In this document: one piece after another, positions 31,882 through 43,200 of the stretch
Layout of the letters: each line of letters begins with the position of its first letter
Numbering within the stretch: the stretch's first letter is position 1
DNA from: Cordylochernes scorpioides
Taxonomy: Eukaryota > Arthropoda > Arachnida > Pseudoscorpiones > Chernetidae
DNA length: 64,000 nucleotides
NCBI GenBank assembly: GCA_030710605.1
Contig: CP092877.1
Coordinates: 44,190,406-44,254,405, forward strand
Reading direction: 5' to 3'
Notes under the pieces: model-generated
Database searches by the model: none
Told to the model about the DNA's origin: nothing
Seen by the model: the letters and a program-made list of their open reading frames with translations, nothing else
Position numbers and translations under genes: made by a program

Positions 31882-32339
31882 TATTTATAAATATAAATGT
31901 AAAATGCCAATTATAAATGATGAATATAAATAAAGTTTACTTCATAGATTAAATCTTCCATCTTCACCACAATGCCACTAAACAAATCGTTTATTTACGT
32001 ATCATCCTATCCAAGAAAGAACTATCTAATGTAATGAGGTTTAAGTAAAAAGTTTACATAACATAACTTTTTTTCTTTTCTAAGATTCCATTCTTCATAG
32101 TAGCATATACTAGTATAAGCAAAATTGTCTATTACAGTATTAGAGCTCTAAGAAGTGGTAGATTAAATTAGCGAAACCGCTTGGAGGGTTCACCACTGAG
32201 GAGCCAAGCCCTCCCAATATTTTTCATCGCAGTAAGGATAGTATAAGTTTGCTTTATGTTTAAAAGAAACATTCGTATTTTGATGCTTCCATTTCTTATA
32301 TATAGATGGCATGTCATCGCCTTATAATTAATTGTTTTT

Positions 32340-32432
32340 ATTTATTACTATGGAACGCCGCACCTAACGACAACATGTAGTTATGGTTTGGAGAGCCATC
32401 GCCTATGATAGCAGATCACCTCTGAAATTAAT
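32340..32432 (+). pseudogene. Tc1 transposase relic at unit end
   Basis: Encodes RQHVVMVWRAIAYDSRSPL after a stop, matching MVWGAIAYDSRSPL of the Tc1 transposase at 55474-56409. Only ~30 codons are left. The unit 2 end has the same relic at 61156-61240. Confidence 0.7.
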
Positions 32433-32559
32433 GTTTACCTTTATTGATTTTCTCCATTCTGTGTATCATACTACAATTCCACATTTTAAGAGAGAGACCA
32501 CTAGCTGGAGAGTCCCTCTTCTATCAAAGTCACGTGAAGCAGGATTCTACAGTTGCTAC

Positions 32560-32754
32560 TGTTATATAATGTGTTCTATGAATAAGTATTAAGATCATCA
32601 TCAATTGGTATGTGATTGTGTGCTTTGTTGTGAAAGAAAAAGAATGTGATGTGCCCTGTAAAAGTTATGTAATAAAAATAACTAAAGAGAAGATTATATT
32701 GGCCTCATTTATTAATAAAAGATTAATAATCAAAAGGAAGACCAAAATAATACA
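32560..32754 (+). repeat. Gypsy 5' LTR
   Basis: TG...CA borders give ~195 bp. The first ~125 bp match 51072-51196 with a handful of differences. The right border is inferred from the CA at 32753-32754. Confidence 0.7.
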
Positions 32755-34016
32755 TGATGGCAGCGGTCACAACGGCAAAAAATAATAGGGTTACAACGGC
32801 AAAAAGAACGGTAAGCCTATTAACAGATAAATTGATAAAGAGGGAGCAATCTCTCGAAATATTTTAAGAAAAAAATTGTTTTTTTTCTTTACAGATCCAG
32901 GTACGCCCTTTGTTAGAACTCATGGCATATTGTATGTATATATGTAAATATTACAACTATTTTTCTTTTTTTTGTGTGTGTGTGTGTGTGTGGGACCCCT
33001 CAGCGAAGGGGAATCTATTTTTTTGCAGTTTCTTCTCCTCTTTTTACTCACCGGCGCCCACCCCCTGTCGAGAGAATGTAATCGTCCGCCGGCCGGATGG
33101 ACAGTCCAAGTACCCACTGACCAATCGGAGGGGCAGAGGGGTCAAGAGGTCCAGGGCGCGGGTGCAGAGTTGGTGACACAGCTATGCCAAGTAGACAAAA
33201 AAAAAAAAAAAAAGCCTCGCGGGGGCTTGCCCAAGATGACCTCCGGGAACTTCGTCCATCTTCCATAAACGACCATATAAGCGGTCTGAGAAGGGACTGG
33301 GTGGCTGACATCTCAAAGAAAGGTGAAGCCGAGACGAATCTTTGAGAGATTCGCATAGTGGTTGGAGTAACGTCGAGGTCGACGAATTGTGCTTCATCTG
33401 AAGATACCAGGAAGTTCGTCGAGGACGACGAATTGAGCTCCCAAGGCTGGTGTTTTCTGCAGGGGGGCTCGGGGAGGCCGACCTAACAACTGAGAGGAAC
33501 TGTTTTTGGTGAGCACTCTCTCACACGCTTTTATTTCCAAAATTGATATATTTTTATGTTAATCTAGCACATTTTTTGTATTTTTTTCTTTCTTATTTTT
33601 ACTAAGCTTTCTATTTCGTCAATATCATCATTTTATATATTTTCTTTGTTAAAAAAATATTAAGTTGCATGCAAATTTTAGAATACACAAAAATAATAAG
33701 TTTTTCATATATTTTTAATCTTTATTTTATAGCTATCAAGAAATTAAACAAAAGCTTTATATGTGTAGACTTTTGTTGTCTTCCTTTTTTTCTTGCTTGA
33801 ACACCCAAGGCAGCCCAAAACAATATCAAAACTTTTGGTTAAAGTTTTTATTTGTTAAAAAGGGGGTTTGTGGAGCGTTCCGAATTTTTCTTTTCCTCCA
33901 CGAGCTTTTTTAATTACCCCTTTCTTAACACCCTTTTATATAATATAATAACAAATGTTTATATTTAGGCTAAATTAATTCAAAGGAATTATAAAAATTA
34001 ACATAATTTTGAAATG
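32755..34016 (+). other. Gypsy leader with GC-rich block
   Basis: The stretch 32755-32790 (GGCAGCGGTCACAACGGC) may hold the primer binding site, but I cannot assign a tRNA. A (GT)n run lies at 32972-32991. From 33040 to 33500 the sequence is strikingly GC-rich and ends in GGTGAGCACT, which looks like a splice donor. No protein is recognisable. Confidence 0.45.
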
Positions 34017-35092
34017 TTTAATAATATTGCGCGGTCGGAAAAATTCAATTTTAAATGTCCAGAAGAATGGATTACGTGGGCAAGACGTTTTGAACGTTAT
34101 AGGATCGCAACAGGCTTAAACTGCCGATTCAGCAAAATATGATGGGGTTTTAGACAATATTTGTCAGTATTTTATTGGAAGAAGAAACATTATTTTTGAT
34201 AGAGCCCAATTCAATAAACGTTCCCAAAGTGAGGGATAATCTCTGCAGGATTACATAAGAGATTTGTTTGTTCTTGCAGAAAGGTGTAGTTATGGGGAAT
34301 TAAAAGAAGAGTTAATCAGAGATACACTGGTAGTTGGCGTAAGAAATTTGGCCTTATCTGAAAAATTACAGTTAATACCTGATTTAACCATGGATAAAGC
34401 AATTGAAATTGCCAAACAAACAGAAGCAGTTAGAATGTGCAACAAAAATCATTGAGAGACGATTGCTTGGCAGAAACAAATGTTAATTTGTGAAAAAGCA
34501 AAATAAAGGCAATTTCAGTAAAATAAAAGGATCTAACCTTAAGCATGATGAAAGTAGTATACCAGACAACAGTAAAGCATGGTATCAAGCAGAAGGGGCT
34601 AAAGCATGCACCAGATGTGGCTCACCAAAATTTCATAAATTTGAGCATTGTCCAGCATTTAATGCTACATGTAGAAGATGTTCAAAAAAGGGACATTTCA
34701 TGAAACAATGCAAAACAAAATTGGTTTCACAAGTTACCACAAAAGATGATAATGAGAAATTTCTTGGAAATTTTTGCATAGATCAATTTTCTCCAGATGA
34801 AAGATGGAATTGTAAAGTGGCTGTAAACAAAAGAATAATGCCATTTAAGATTAATACTGGCGCTGATGTTTCTGTGATGCCAGAAAATTGCTTCAAGCAG
34901 AATTTTTCGCATCAACTTGGGAAAACACAGAAGAGGCTTTATGCTGCAGGAATGGCAATGCCAGTTTTAGGAAATATCCAGGCTACTCTTGAAGCTAATG
35001 GAAAAGTTTCTCATGAATATATTTATGTAGTCAAAAATTTGCATGTGTCACTGTTGAGTGCAAAAGCTAGTGAAGAGTTGGGATTCATTTAA
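34017..35092 (+). pseudogene. Gypsy gag and protease, broken
   Basis: The gag start (EKFNFKCPEEWITWARRFE, YRIATGLN) is K02A2.6-like. After a damaged stretch it resumes with SLQDYIRDLFVLAERCSYGE and ELIRDTLVVGVRNLALSEKL. Two zinc knuckles follow in the 34490-35092 frame (CTRCGSPKFHKFEHC, CRRCSKKGHFMKQC). The protease has NTGADVSVMP where the family has DTGA, so the catalytic aspartate is Asn. Several stops divide the frame. Confidence 0.8.
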
Positions 35093-35297
35093 AGACTATT
35101 AGATGTCAATTCTAATCCATTAACGGATCCTTTGAAGGATTATCCTGAATTGTTTTCTGGACTTGAAAAACTAAATAAGCCATATAAAATTGAATTGAAT
35201 GATCAGGCACAACCATATGCAATTCATACTCCTAGGCGAATTCCATTCCCATTAATGAATAAAACAAAACAGAAGCTCAAAGAAATGGAGGAGCAAG
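35093..35297 (+). pseudogene. Gypsy RT, N-terminal edge
   Basis: Encodes YPELFSGLEKLNKPYKIEL and PYAIHTPRRIPFPLMNKTKQ, the segment before the fingers domain. The frame is cut at 35297 by the LINE insertion and continues at 38924. Confidence 0.75.
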
Positions 35298-35304
35298 TTT
35301 CTTT

Positions 35305-35610
35305 CCTTATGATATTCCGAAATATTTACGACCAAACTATTATAATTCACAATTTATCACAGATCATGGAAATTACAGGTTTTTTCTTAAGAAAATTCAG
35401 GCTGTGCAAGATTCGACATGTTTCTGTGGATTGGGGGAACAAACTTCAATACATCTCTTGCTAGAGTGCCCTGTCTTTCAAGATTACAGAGTCAACAACG
35501 GTTTAATAGCTTTAGGCCCTAGTGATTTAATTTCAAGTAAGGACACATATATAAAATTTAATTTCCTTTGTAAATATATTTTGGATTTCATTAAGAAAAA
35601 TGGTCTTTGA
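35305..35610 (+). CDS. LINE ORF2, C-terminal zinc-knuckle region
   Basis: About 100 codons read YDIPKYLRPNYYNSQFITDH, STCFCGLGEQTSIHLLLECP and FQDYRVNNGL up to TGA at 35608. The C-x-C ... H-x4-C pattern is the C-terminal knuckle of arthropod LINE ORF2 proteins, thought to bind nucleic acid. No start is present because the element is 5'-truncated; the frame is undamaged. Confidence 0.68.
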   Translation, partial: PYDIPKYLRPNYYNSQFITDHGNYRFFLKKIQAVQDSTCFCGLGEQTSIHLLLECPVFQDYRVNNGLIALGPSDLISSKDTYIKFNFLCKYILDFIKKNGL

Positions 35611-36154
35611 TGTAACGATCTCAAGGAAATATTGGACATATCTTGTGGTTGTAAACATTATATAGGTGTATGCGTGTAATGTGTGTATATCTTTTATATA
35701 TAAAAATGAATGTTTGTATGTTTGTTTGTATGTCCGGTATACAAATTCGCAGTAGTTCACTAATTCAAACCAAAATTTCCATACATAGGTAAAAAATACG
35801 GGTAAGACGATAGGCTATTTTAAAAAATATATAAATCAATTATTAAAACTATATATTTTTAGTCAGAAAATGATGATGACGATATTGCTGTATCATGTTT
35901 GATTATCAGATACAAAATTATATCGGGAAAAAAATTCAAAAAGCAGAGACCACGGGTGAAACCAGTTCATTATTTTGTACGCAGGAACAAAATTCTAACA
36001 TAAAAACATTCATTCGAGCAGAAAACAAAAGCCAGATCATCTTTCTATAAAAATATCGCTTCTCAGACACAAAGTTTGAAGCGGGACGTTTCACAAGAGT
36101 GACATCCACGGCGCCAATTTATAATTGTAACGAATAGTATTTGAAAATCAAATA

Positions 36155-38516
36155 CAGTCGAACTTGGATAATTCGAACCCCAAGGGACCATAAAAAAATT
36201 CGAATTATCCAAAAATTCGAATTAAAGATGTTTTGAATAAAAAAGGCTTAAAACAATAAAAATCTCACAATTTCGATCAATTCCTTTATTAAGAATAACA
36301 TTAGTTGCTGTAAATTTACATTTTTACCGTATATTTAGATTATGTGCAATAATTGTATGTATATACTATATACATATTAAAAATTTTCAAAACTGATGTA
36401 CAAAAAAAAAAAAAAAAAGGCAGATTGCTGGTTTAAAAAATGTACAGATTATTCTGCTTCGTTGGAACTCTGAAATTTAAATTTGCCAAAGAAGTCAGAA
36501 ATCTTAGCCTGTTTTCTAGAATTAAGTCTTTCAGTAAGGACAAAGGATTCTAACATATTCAACGAGTGGAAAATAGAGGGACTTACGTCATTTTTACTTT
36601 CAAAAAAGCGTCTAAGTTGCATGATATAGTTCGTTGCTTCGGCCGCACTTGGAACGTTCATTTCCTCGGCAACTGATGACTCGTCTTCATCACCCGATGC
36701 CTCGTCGCCGTCTTGTTTTTCAATGTTGTGGTTGAGCACTTCAGCGATGATATCTGCGTCGGTTATCTCACCACATACTGCAACATCGTCATCCACGTTT
36801 AAGAAATCGTCATACGAGATGGTAGGATTAGAAATGACGTCCTCCCAGCCGTCAACTGAAGGCATCGTTTCCGCTATAATATCATCTGCATTTTCTTCAT
36901 CCTCCTCCTTTTTTACGAAACCAGCTTTTTAAAAACAGTGTTTGATCGTTTCAGACGTTACTTGGTCCCAAGCTTTCTTACACAATCGAGAGGCTTGATG
37001 AACGTCTAGTTTGATTTTAAGGGCTTCGGAATCTCCTGTCAATATGTTCTCAACTAGAAACCGTCTGTAAAAATGCTTAAGATTTTTGATGACTCCCTTG
37101 TCCATGGGCTGGATAACCGAAGTCATGTTGGCAGGAAAAAAAATTACTTCCACATTTTCCATTGGAGGGATTGAGTTGTGTGCAGTACAGTTATCGATAA
37201 ATAAAATAACTTTTCGTTTTTCTTTCGCGAACTTTTTGTCCAAGTTCAACAGCCACTTCTCAAAAAGATAACTAGTCATCCAAGCTCTTGCGCTGTTTGC
37301 ATAGTCCACTGGCTTCGTTTTGACGTTCTTGAAACAACGTGGATTGGCTGCCTTGCCTATCATCAATAGAGTAAGCTTTTCAGATCCATCCATATTTGCA
37401 CCAACCAGGAGAGTGACTCTCTCTTAGTTTTCCCCCGTGACATTTTTCATGCTTAAAAGCTAGCGTTTTGTCAGGGGTGCATTTAAAAAAAAAAGACCCG
37501 TTTCATCAACATTGAAGACGTCTCTAGCGTCTTTATCCTGGATCAATTCCCGTAAATTATTTTTCCATTGTTCGGCTACTTGTAGATTAACGGCCCCACT
37601 TTCTCCACAAATGGTTTTGAACGAAATTTTGTTGCGTTCTTTGAAGCCATCTAGCCACCCAGAACTCGCCTTAAAATCGGTTTTCCCCATTTCAGTAGCA
37701 AATTGTTCAGCTTTGCTTCTTATAAGGTGACCACTCACGGGAATCTTCTTATCTCTTGCTTGCTTGAACCATTTTAAAACACATTTGTCCAAATCAGGAT
37801 TTCCCGGCTCCCTTAACCTTTTTCGGCCTTTATCACACTCACTTTCACTCCTGAGAATTTTTTCTTTATTTTTTAAGTACGTCGACAACGTGTTTCGAGG
37901 AATCCCAAAGTCCTTAGCAATATCGGATTTTTTTTTCATCCCCATCTCTACTTCTTTAATCGCCGCTATTTTTTCAGCCAACGTCAAAGTTTTGTATGTT
38001 CGAAGCGCCGACATATTCGCTCCTTTTAGCTTTCTTGATAAATAAGGAGTCTCAAAAATCCAATAAAAATAAATTTATTATATATAGTACTTCTCTTGCG
38101 GCAAGATATTGCCACGTGGAAAATTAGGAAAGACAAACTTCGGTGTGACACAGCAATTTATTTAAGGCAAGGACAAACTATAATTGATAAAATAAAAGAT
38201 AAGCAATGAGGGAAGTTTACAGAGTAGCAAAATATAAACATAAAAATTGATAACTCTGTTAAGAAAATAATTAATAATAATAAAATAACAAATTCGTTGT
38301 TACAATATTACAACGTCATTTCGCAAAATTTCACGCCTTGACCCGGCATCAGGTCCTTATTTTAACTCGTAAAAGTTCGAATTATCCAAGACATAATTCG
38401 AATTAACCACGATTTTTTAACATTATTTATATAGGAAATTCTAGGGACCAAGATAAATATTCGAATTAAAGAGGTTTTCGAATTAAAGAAGTTCGAATTA
38501 TCCAAGTTCTACTGTA
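36155..38516 (-). mobile_element. Tigger/pogo DNA transposon
   Basis: 2.36 kb flanked by TA (36153-36154, 38517-38518). The TIRs read CAGTCGAACTTGGATAATTC and, from the other end, CAGTAGAACTTGGATAATTC. Near 38075-38330 it contains a copy of repeat FB4. Confidence 0.88.
36449..38014 (-). pseudogene. Tigger transposase, broken
   Basis: Starts MSALRTYKTLTLAEKIAAIK (ATG at 38014) with a psq-type helix-turn-helix (KSDIAKDFGIPRNTLSTYLK), then a CENP-B-type second domain (SSGWLDGFKERNKISF). The DDE nuclease has FNVDETGLFF, LFIDNCTAHN and VIQPMDKGVIKNLK, i.e. the pogo DDxD pattern. Frameshifts near 37400-37460 and an in-frame TAA just below 36932 divide it into three parts. The acidic C-terminal tail is kept. 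It acts on its own TIRs in the nucleus when intact; here it is dead. Confidence 0.85.
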
Positions 38517-38923
38517 ATATAACTTTCAAATATCGTTGTGAAAATTTACATATTTATTTTATATTTTAAAAACACACAAAGTTTGGAGCGGGACGTTTCA
38601 CAAAAGTGACATCCACGGTGCCAATTTATAATTGTAACGAATAGTATTTGAATAAAAACATTTAATCGGGTAAAACCCGGGCGTTGCCCGGGTCATTCGG
38701 CTAGTATGTATATATATATTTTAATTTAATGATGTATCTGTAAATAAAATTCAAATAATATATCTATATGTAAATAATATTTATAAATCTTTCTAAGTCG
38801 CTTTCTATGTATCTTTCCATGCTGAATATTTTCTTTGCTATATTTGTATGTACATTTAGCGCAAGTGTCCCTAGGGGGACATAGCGTTTTGAATTGAAAT
38901 AAATAAATAAAATAAAAAGCAAG

Positions 38924-39600
38924 GAGTAATTGAGAAAGTTGATCATGCAACGGATTGGTGCTCCCCAATGGTGATTGTGCCTAAAAAGAATAACGAAATT
39001 CGAATATGCGTTGACCTCACCAAATTGAATGAGAAAATAAAAAGAGAACGATATCAAATGCCTATCCTAGAAGAAACTTTGAGCCAGTAATATATAAGCA
39101 TTGGTAAAGTGTTCTCAAAATTAGATGCTAATTCAGGATTTTGGCAAATACCTTTGGATAATAAGTCAAAAGACTTTCAAACATTCTTCACACCTTTTGG
39201 ACGGTATAGATTTTTTCGACTTCCATTTGGAATTACTAGCGCACCAGAGCAGTTCCAAAAAAGAATGAGTGAGGTTTTAGGAGATATCGAAGGCTCAATG
39301 TGTCATTTAGATGATATCATAGTTTGGGGATCCAATCAGCAGGAACATGATGAAAGACTGAAACAAGTCCATAGCAAATTGAAGGAAACAGGATTGACAC
39401 TTAATAAAGAGAAATGTGTATTCTCTTCTCCTAAATTGAAGTTTTTGGGACACCAAATTGGACCTGATGGACTAAAGCCAGATGAGAAAAAGATAAGGGT
39501 AATTATTGTAATGCCATCTTCTCAAAATGTCACTGAACTGAAAAGATTTTTAGGAATGATAAATTATCTCTCTAGATTTATTCCATCTTTGGCAGAAAGA
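38924..39600 (+). pseudogene. Gypsy RT core
   Basis: Encodes IEKVDHATDWCSPMVIVPKK, RICVDLTKLNEKIKRERYQM, FSKLDANSGFWQIPLD and LDDIIVWGSNQQEHDERL, followed by FLGHQIGPDGLKPDEKK: the fingers and palm of Ty3/Gypsy RT with the catalytic DD pair. A TAA at 39088 interrupts it. The Copia insertion cuts it at 39600; RNase H resumes after 49148. Confidence 0.85.
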
Positions 39601-39899
39601 TGTTGCAAATATGTTGCCTATAATTTTGTGGAACATTTTTATTTAATATTTGAAAATATTCCTTATTGTTTTTTTTAATTTTAAGTATGTTTAAAATTTA
39701 CTATTATAAATAATTTTCTATGAAAGAAGATAAACAACGAGAGAAAAAAAGGAAAACAGAAGAACAAGCCAAAGAAGAGACACCTTACGTGGTCCTTATA
39801 TATCCTTTCCTTTAATTTTATATTTTAATAAATATTTTAATGATTATATAATTGACGTGATCCCTATCTTCCCATTTAAACACCCACAAAAAACCAACA
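39601..39899 (+). repeat. Copia A 5' LTR
   Basis: Differs from the 3' LTR only by a few single bases and small indels, so the insertion is fairly recent. Confidence 0.9.
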
Positions 39900-40028
39900 A
39901 TGGTTATGGGCCCAGCACGCTTCCACTGCGCCTAAAAAAGGCCTAGCGTCGCTAATACCAAAAGACTAACTTCTTTGGGATTCAACGGAAAGCTGATTAC
40001 CGAAAAGGTATAAGAATATCTTCAGAAA

Positions 40029-40253
40029 ATGGAGAGTAATGTGCAAATACCAAAATTTGATGGCAAAAATTTCGCCTCTTGGAAATTCCGAATTATTTCA
40101 ATTCTGGAAGGAAAAGAATTGGACGCCATTTTGGAAGCTGATCCACCCAAAGAAGAAAAGTTTAAAGAATGAAAAAAAAAGGACGCACAAGCCAAAGGTA
40201 TTCTTACCTGTTCTATGACCGATTCCTTAGTTGCCCTGATTTTAACATGTAAT
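40029..40253 (+). pseudogene. Copia A gag, N-terminal piece
   Basis: ATG at 40029 starts MESNVQIPKFDGKNFASWKF and CSMTDSLVALILTC, a Copia Gag N-terminus. An in-frame TGA (40168-40172 region, in FKE-stop-KKKD) breaks it. Copia B interrupts at 40253. Confidence 0.8.
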
Positions 40254-43200
40254 TGTTGTAAGATTTAGGTACTTACAGCTTGTAGGAAGGCATGAGGACG
40301 TTGAGGATTATATGATAATAATCTTTATTATCCATTTAGCAAGAAAAACAAAGTTATGGTAGCGAACAGTTATTGTAATATAGAGAAGAAGGTAAACAAA
40401 CAGTTGTGATGATGATAGGTCCAGTGTGGCGCTAGCTGTCGTAGCATTCAGTTATCCAACAAATCCCCGGCATGAATGTGGAGACATCACGAGGTTGTAG
40501 CGTAACTTCTCAAATGTCGGCCTTGGTAGCGGCTTGGTCAGAATGTCCGCCTTCATGTCGCCAGTTGGGCAGTAGATCATTTTTATCACTGTCTTCTTCT
40601 GAAGATCCTTCAGGTGATGGATCTTGGTTGCGATGTGCTTGGTTCTAGAAGACACTTTTTCGGATGAACATATCTTGAGACATGATTGATTGTCTTGGTG
40701 GAAGTAGATTGGAGCTTTCTGTTCCAGTTCGAGATCCTTTAGCAAGTCGAGAAGCCATAACAGTTCTTGTGAGGCTTCAGCTGCGGAGATTAGTTCCGCT
40801 TCGGTGGATGAGAGAGATACGCAACCTTGTTTCCCAGTCATCCATGAGATGGGGTTTGATCCCAGTAGGAACAAGTTTCCGCTTAGTGATTTTCTGTCGG
40901 TGTTGTCACTTGCCCATGTGGCATCACTGTATGCTTCCAGCGTGGGAGGCTTTTGGTTAGATATGCGTAGCTCGAGTTCTTTAGTAGTTTTTAGATATCT
41001 TACGATTCTTTTTGCTGCATTCCAGTCACAATTTCTAGGATTCTGGTTTCTGCTGCTGAGTATGCAGACTGGAGCTGCGATATCTGGTCTGGATACTACG
41101 CTTAGGTACAATAGTGAGCCTATCAGTTGTGGTATTGGACGTTTTTTGGTAGAAGTTTTTCATCAGATATACCGGGGTATCCGCTTTCCATGGGAGTGAA
41201 AGTAGGTTTCGCTTCTTGGAGATTGTACCTTTCAACTAATTCTTGGATTTTATTCTTTTGGCTCAGAAGGAGTTCACCTTCTCTGTTCCTTGAGATTTCT
41301 ATACCAATGAATTGAGTAGGGTCTCCAAGGTTCTTTATTTCGAATTCTTTTTCGAGAGTTTTTACAGTGTTTTGGATGATTATTTCGGAATCGCTTGCGA
41401 GGAGCATGTCATCCACATATAGAATCAAGTAGATGGAATGGTTTTCTTCATTCTTGGTGAATAGGCATGGGTCTACAATGCTCTGTTTGAAGTTATTTTT
41501 AATTAGAGTGCTTGCAATTTTTGTGTTCCAAGATCTTCCAGCTTGTTTTAGACCGTAAATTGCCTTCTTTAGTTTGCAGACTTTGTTTGTTTGTTTTGTA
41601 TGGAGTCCTTCTGGGAGTTCCATGTAGAGTTCTTTATCTAGGTCGCCGTGTAGGAACGCTGTCTTGACGTCGAGGTGGTTCACTTTCATCCCTTTGTAGA
41701 CTGATGCAGCTAGGAAGGCTCTAATTGTAGAATGCTTCACAATTGGTGCAAAGGTTTCTTCGTAGTCTGGGCCAAATTTCTGATTGAACACTTTTGCTAC
41801 GAGTCTGGCTTTGTACCGCTCTATTTCTCCTTTGGAATTGAGTTTTTGTTTATAGGTCCATTTACATCCTATGATCTTTTTGTCCTTAGGTAGAGGGGTT
41901 AGTTCCCAGACATTGTTCTTCTCAAGAGAATTTAGTTCTTCGTTCATTGCTTGTAGCCATTTTTCTCTTTCTATTTTTGGTAATTGTAGGACTTCCGAGT
42001 AGTTGGTGGGTGTCTGAATGTCTTGAGCTTCAGTTTTGTACAGCATGTAGTCATTTCTTATGGGAGGTATTCCCTTTGTTGGTCTCGTGGATCTTCTTTG
42101 TGTGACCACTTGTGTTCCTGTGCTTGTACCGGGTTGAAGGTAATCCTCGGTTTCTGAGTCCTCAAGGTTTTCGGGTTGTGTTCCTGGTTCCTGACTTTCC
42201 TCTGCATTACCAATATGATTGGAGGAAGTTAGATCTGTACTTAGTACTTGTGGTGAAGTTGTTTTTGTGGAAGCGTGGTGAAACCCGTTTTCTTTTTCTA
42301 GAAATTTTACGGATCTGCTGATTGTGATGTTGTCTGTGTCGTGCAGGATTCTGTATCCTTTGCTTCGATCATCGTATCCAAGAAAGATCCCTTCGATAAC
42401 TTTGCTATCCAACTTGTTTCTTTTTATCTTGGGAATATAGGCGAAGGCTTTACATCCGAATCTTTTTAGATGCTTCAGACTGGGCTTCCTGTTGGTCCAT
42501 AGTTCAAAAGGAGTCTTGTCTGTAGCTTTCGAGGGTATTCGGTTGTGTAGGTAATTAGCTGTGGTAACCGCTTCCGCCCATAGAGACTGTGGGAGTCCTG
42601 AGTCAAACAGCATGCATCTTGTCATCTCCATTAGTGATCGATTTTTCCTTTCGGCTACTCCGTACTGGGCTGGTGAGTAGGGGACTGTTAGCTGATGTTT
42701 GATTCCGCTTTGGTTCAGGAAATCTTCGACTTGTCGGTTTACGTACTCACGACCGTTGTCTGTCCGTATGGTTTGGATATTTTTTCCAAATTCCGTGTGT
42801 GCTGAGATGACGTAGTCTTTTATTTTTTCATAGACTTCGTCTTTTCCTTTCAGGAGGTAGATCTTCGTGTATCTGCTGTAGTCATCAGTGAAGGTGATGA
42901 AGTATCTCTTACCGCTGAGAGAGTTAGTTGGTAATGGACCGCAGATATCACTGTGGACAAGTTGAAGCGTTTCAGTTGCTCTGTACTCTGTCTTCTTTGG
43001 AAATGGGGTTTCGGTGAGTTTTCCTTGAATGCACTGAACGCAGTCTGTGCTGTGCGAACAGTTATTTAGACTTAGTCCTCTTGCTAGGTTCTCATTTTGA
43101 ATCTTCTTAATTGATTCTATATTTCTGTGTCCTAGTCTGTCGTGCCAGAGCATGAGGCAATTTTTGTTCTTGCAGTGGTTTTGTTTTGCAACATTTGCTT

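Larger units (their letters stand above)
24631..32439 (+). repeat. Large tandem repeat, unit 1
   Basis: The start (TTTTATTGATTTTACCCTTT) returns at 32440 and 61245, and the text between follows the same order in every copy. This unit is 7.8 kb, of which ~300 bp is a later FB2 insertion. In order: GCGCACCTTTCTT region, LINE relic (26400-26640), T/G-rich subrepeats (27236-28990), AATAAA-bearing stretch (29160-29400), inverted-repeat relic (29880-30830), MITE (31705-31881), FB3 copy (32165), Tc1 relic (32340-32430). I see no intact gene in it. Confidence 0.85.
35690..38704 (+). mobile_element. Helitron, carrying a Tigger element
   Basis: Starts TCTTTTATATATAAAAATG after A and ends CCCGGGCGTTGCCCGGG, TCATTCGG, CTAG before T. 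Same family as 1110-2241 (shared CGGGACGTTTCACAA and GCGCCAATTTATAATTG). Without the Tigger insert it is ~650 bp and non-coding. Confidence 0.8.
35298..38917 (+). mobile_element. LINE 3' part inserted in the Gypsy element
   Basis: A 6 bp duplication AGCAAG borders it (35292-35297, 38918-38923). The first ~310 bp are the end of ORF2; the tail carries AGTGTCCCTAGGGGGACATA and AAATAAATAAA. A Helitron (35690-38704) interrupts the 3' UTR. Confidence 0.75.

Noticed and set aside
24631-32439. rDNA intergenic spacer
   Set aside because: The layout (large unit with subrepeats) fits, but no rRNA sequence is present in any unit.
36723-38045. Plus-strand ORFs across the Tigger element
   Set aside because: Antisense to the clearly recognisable transposase.
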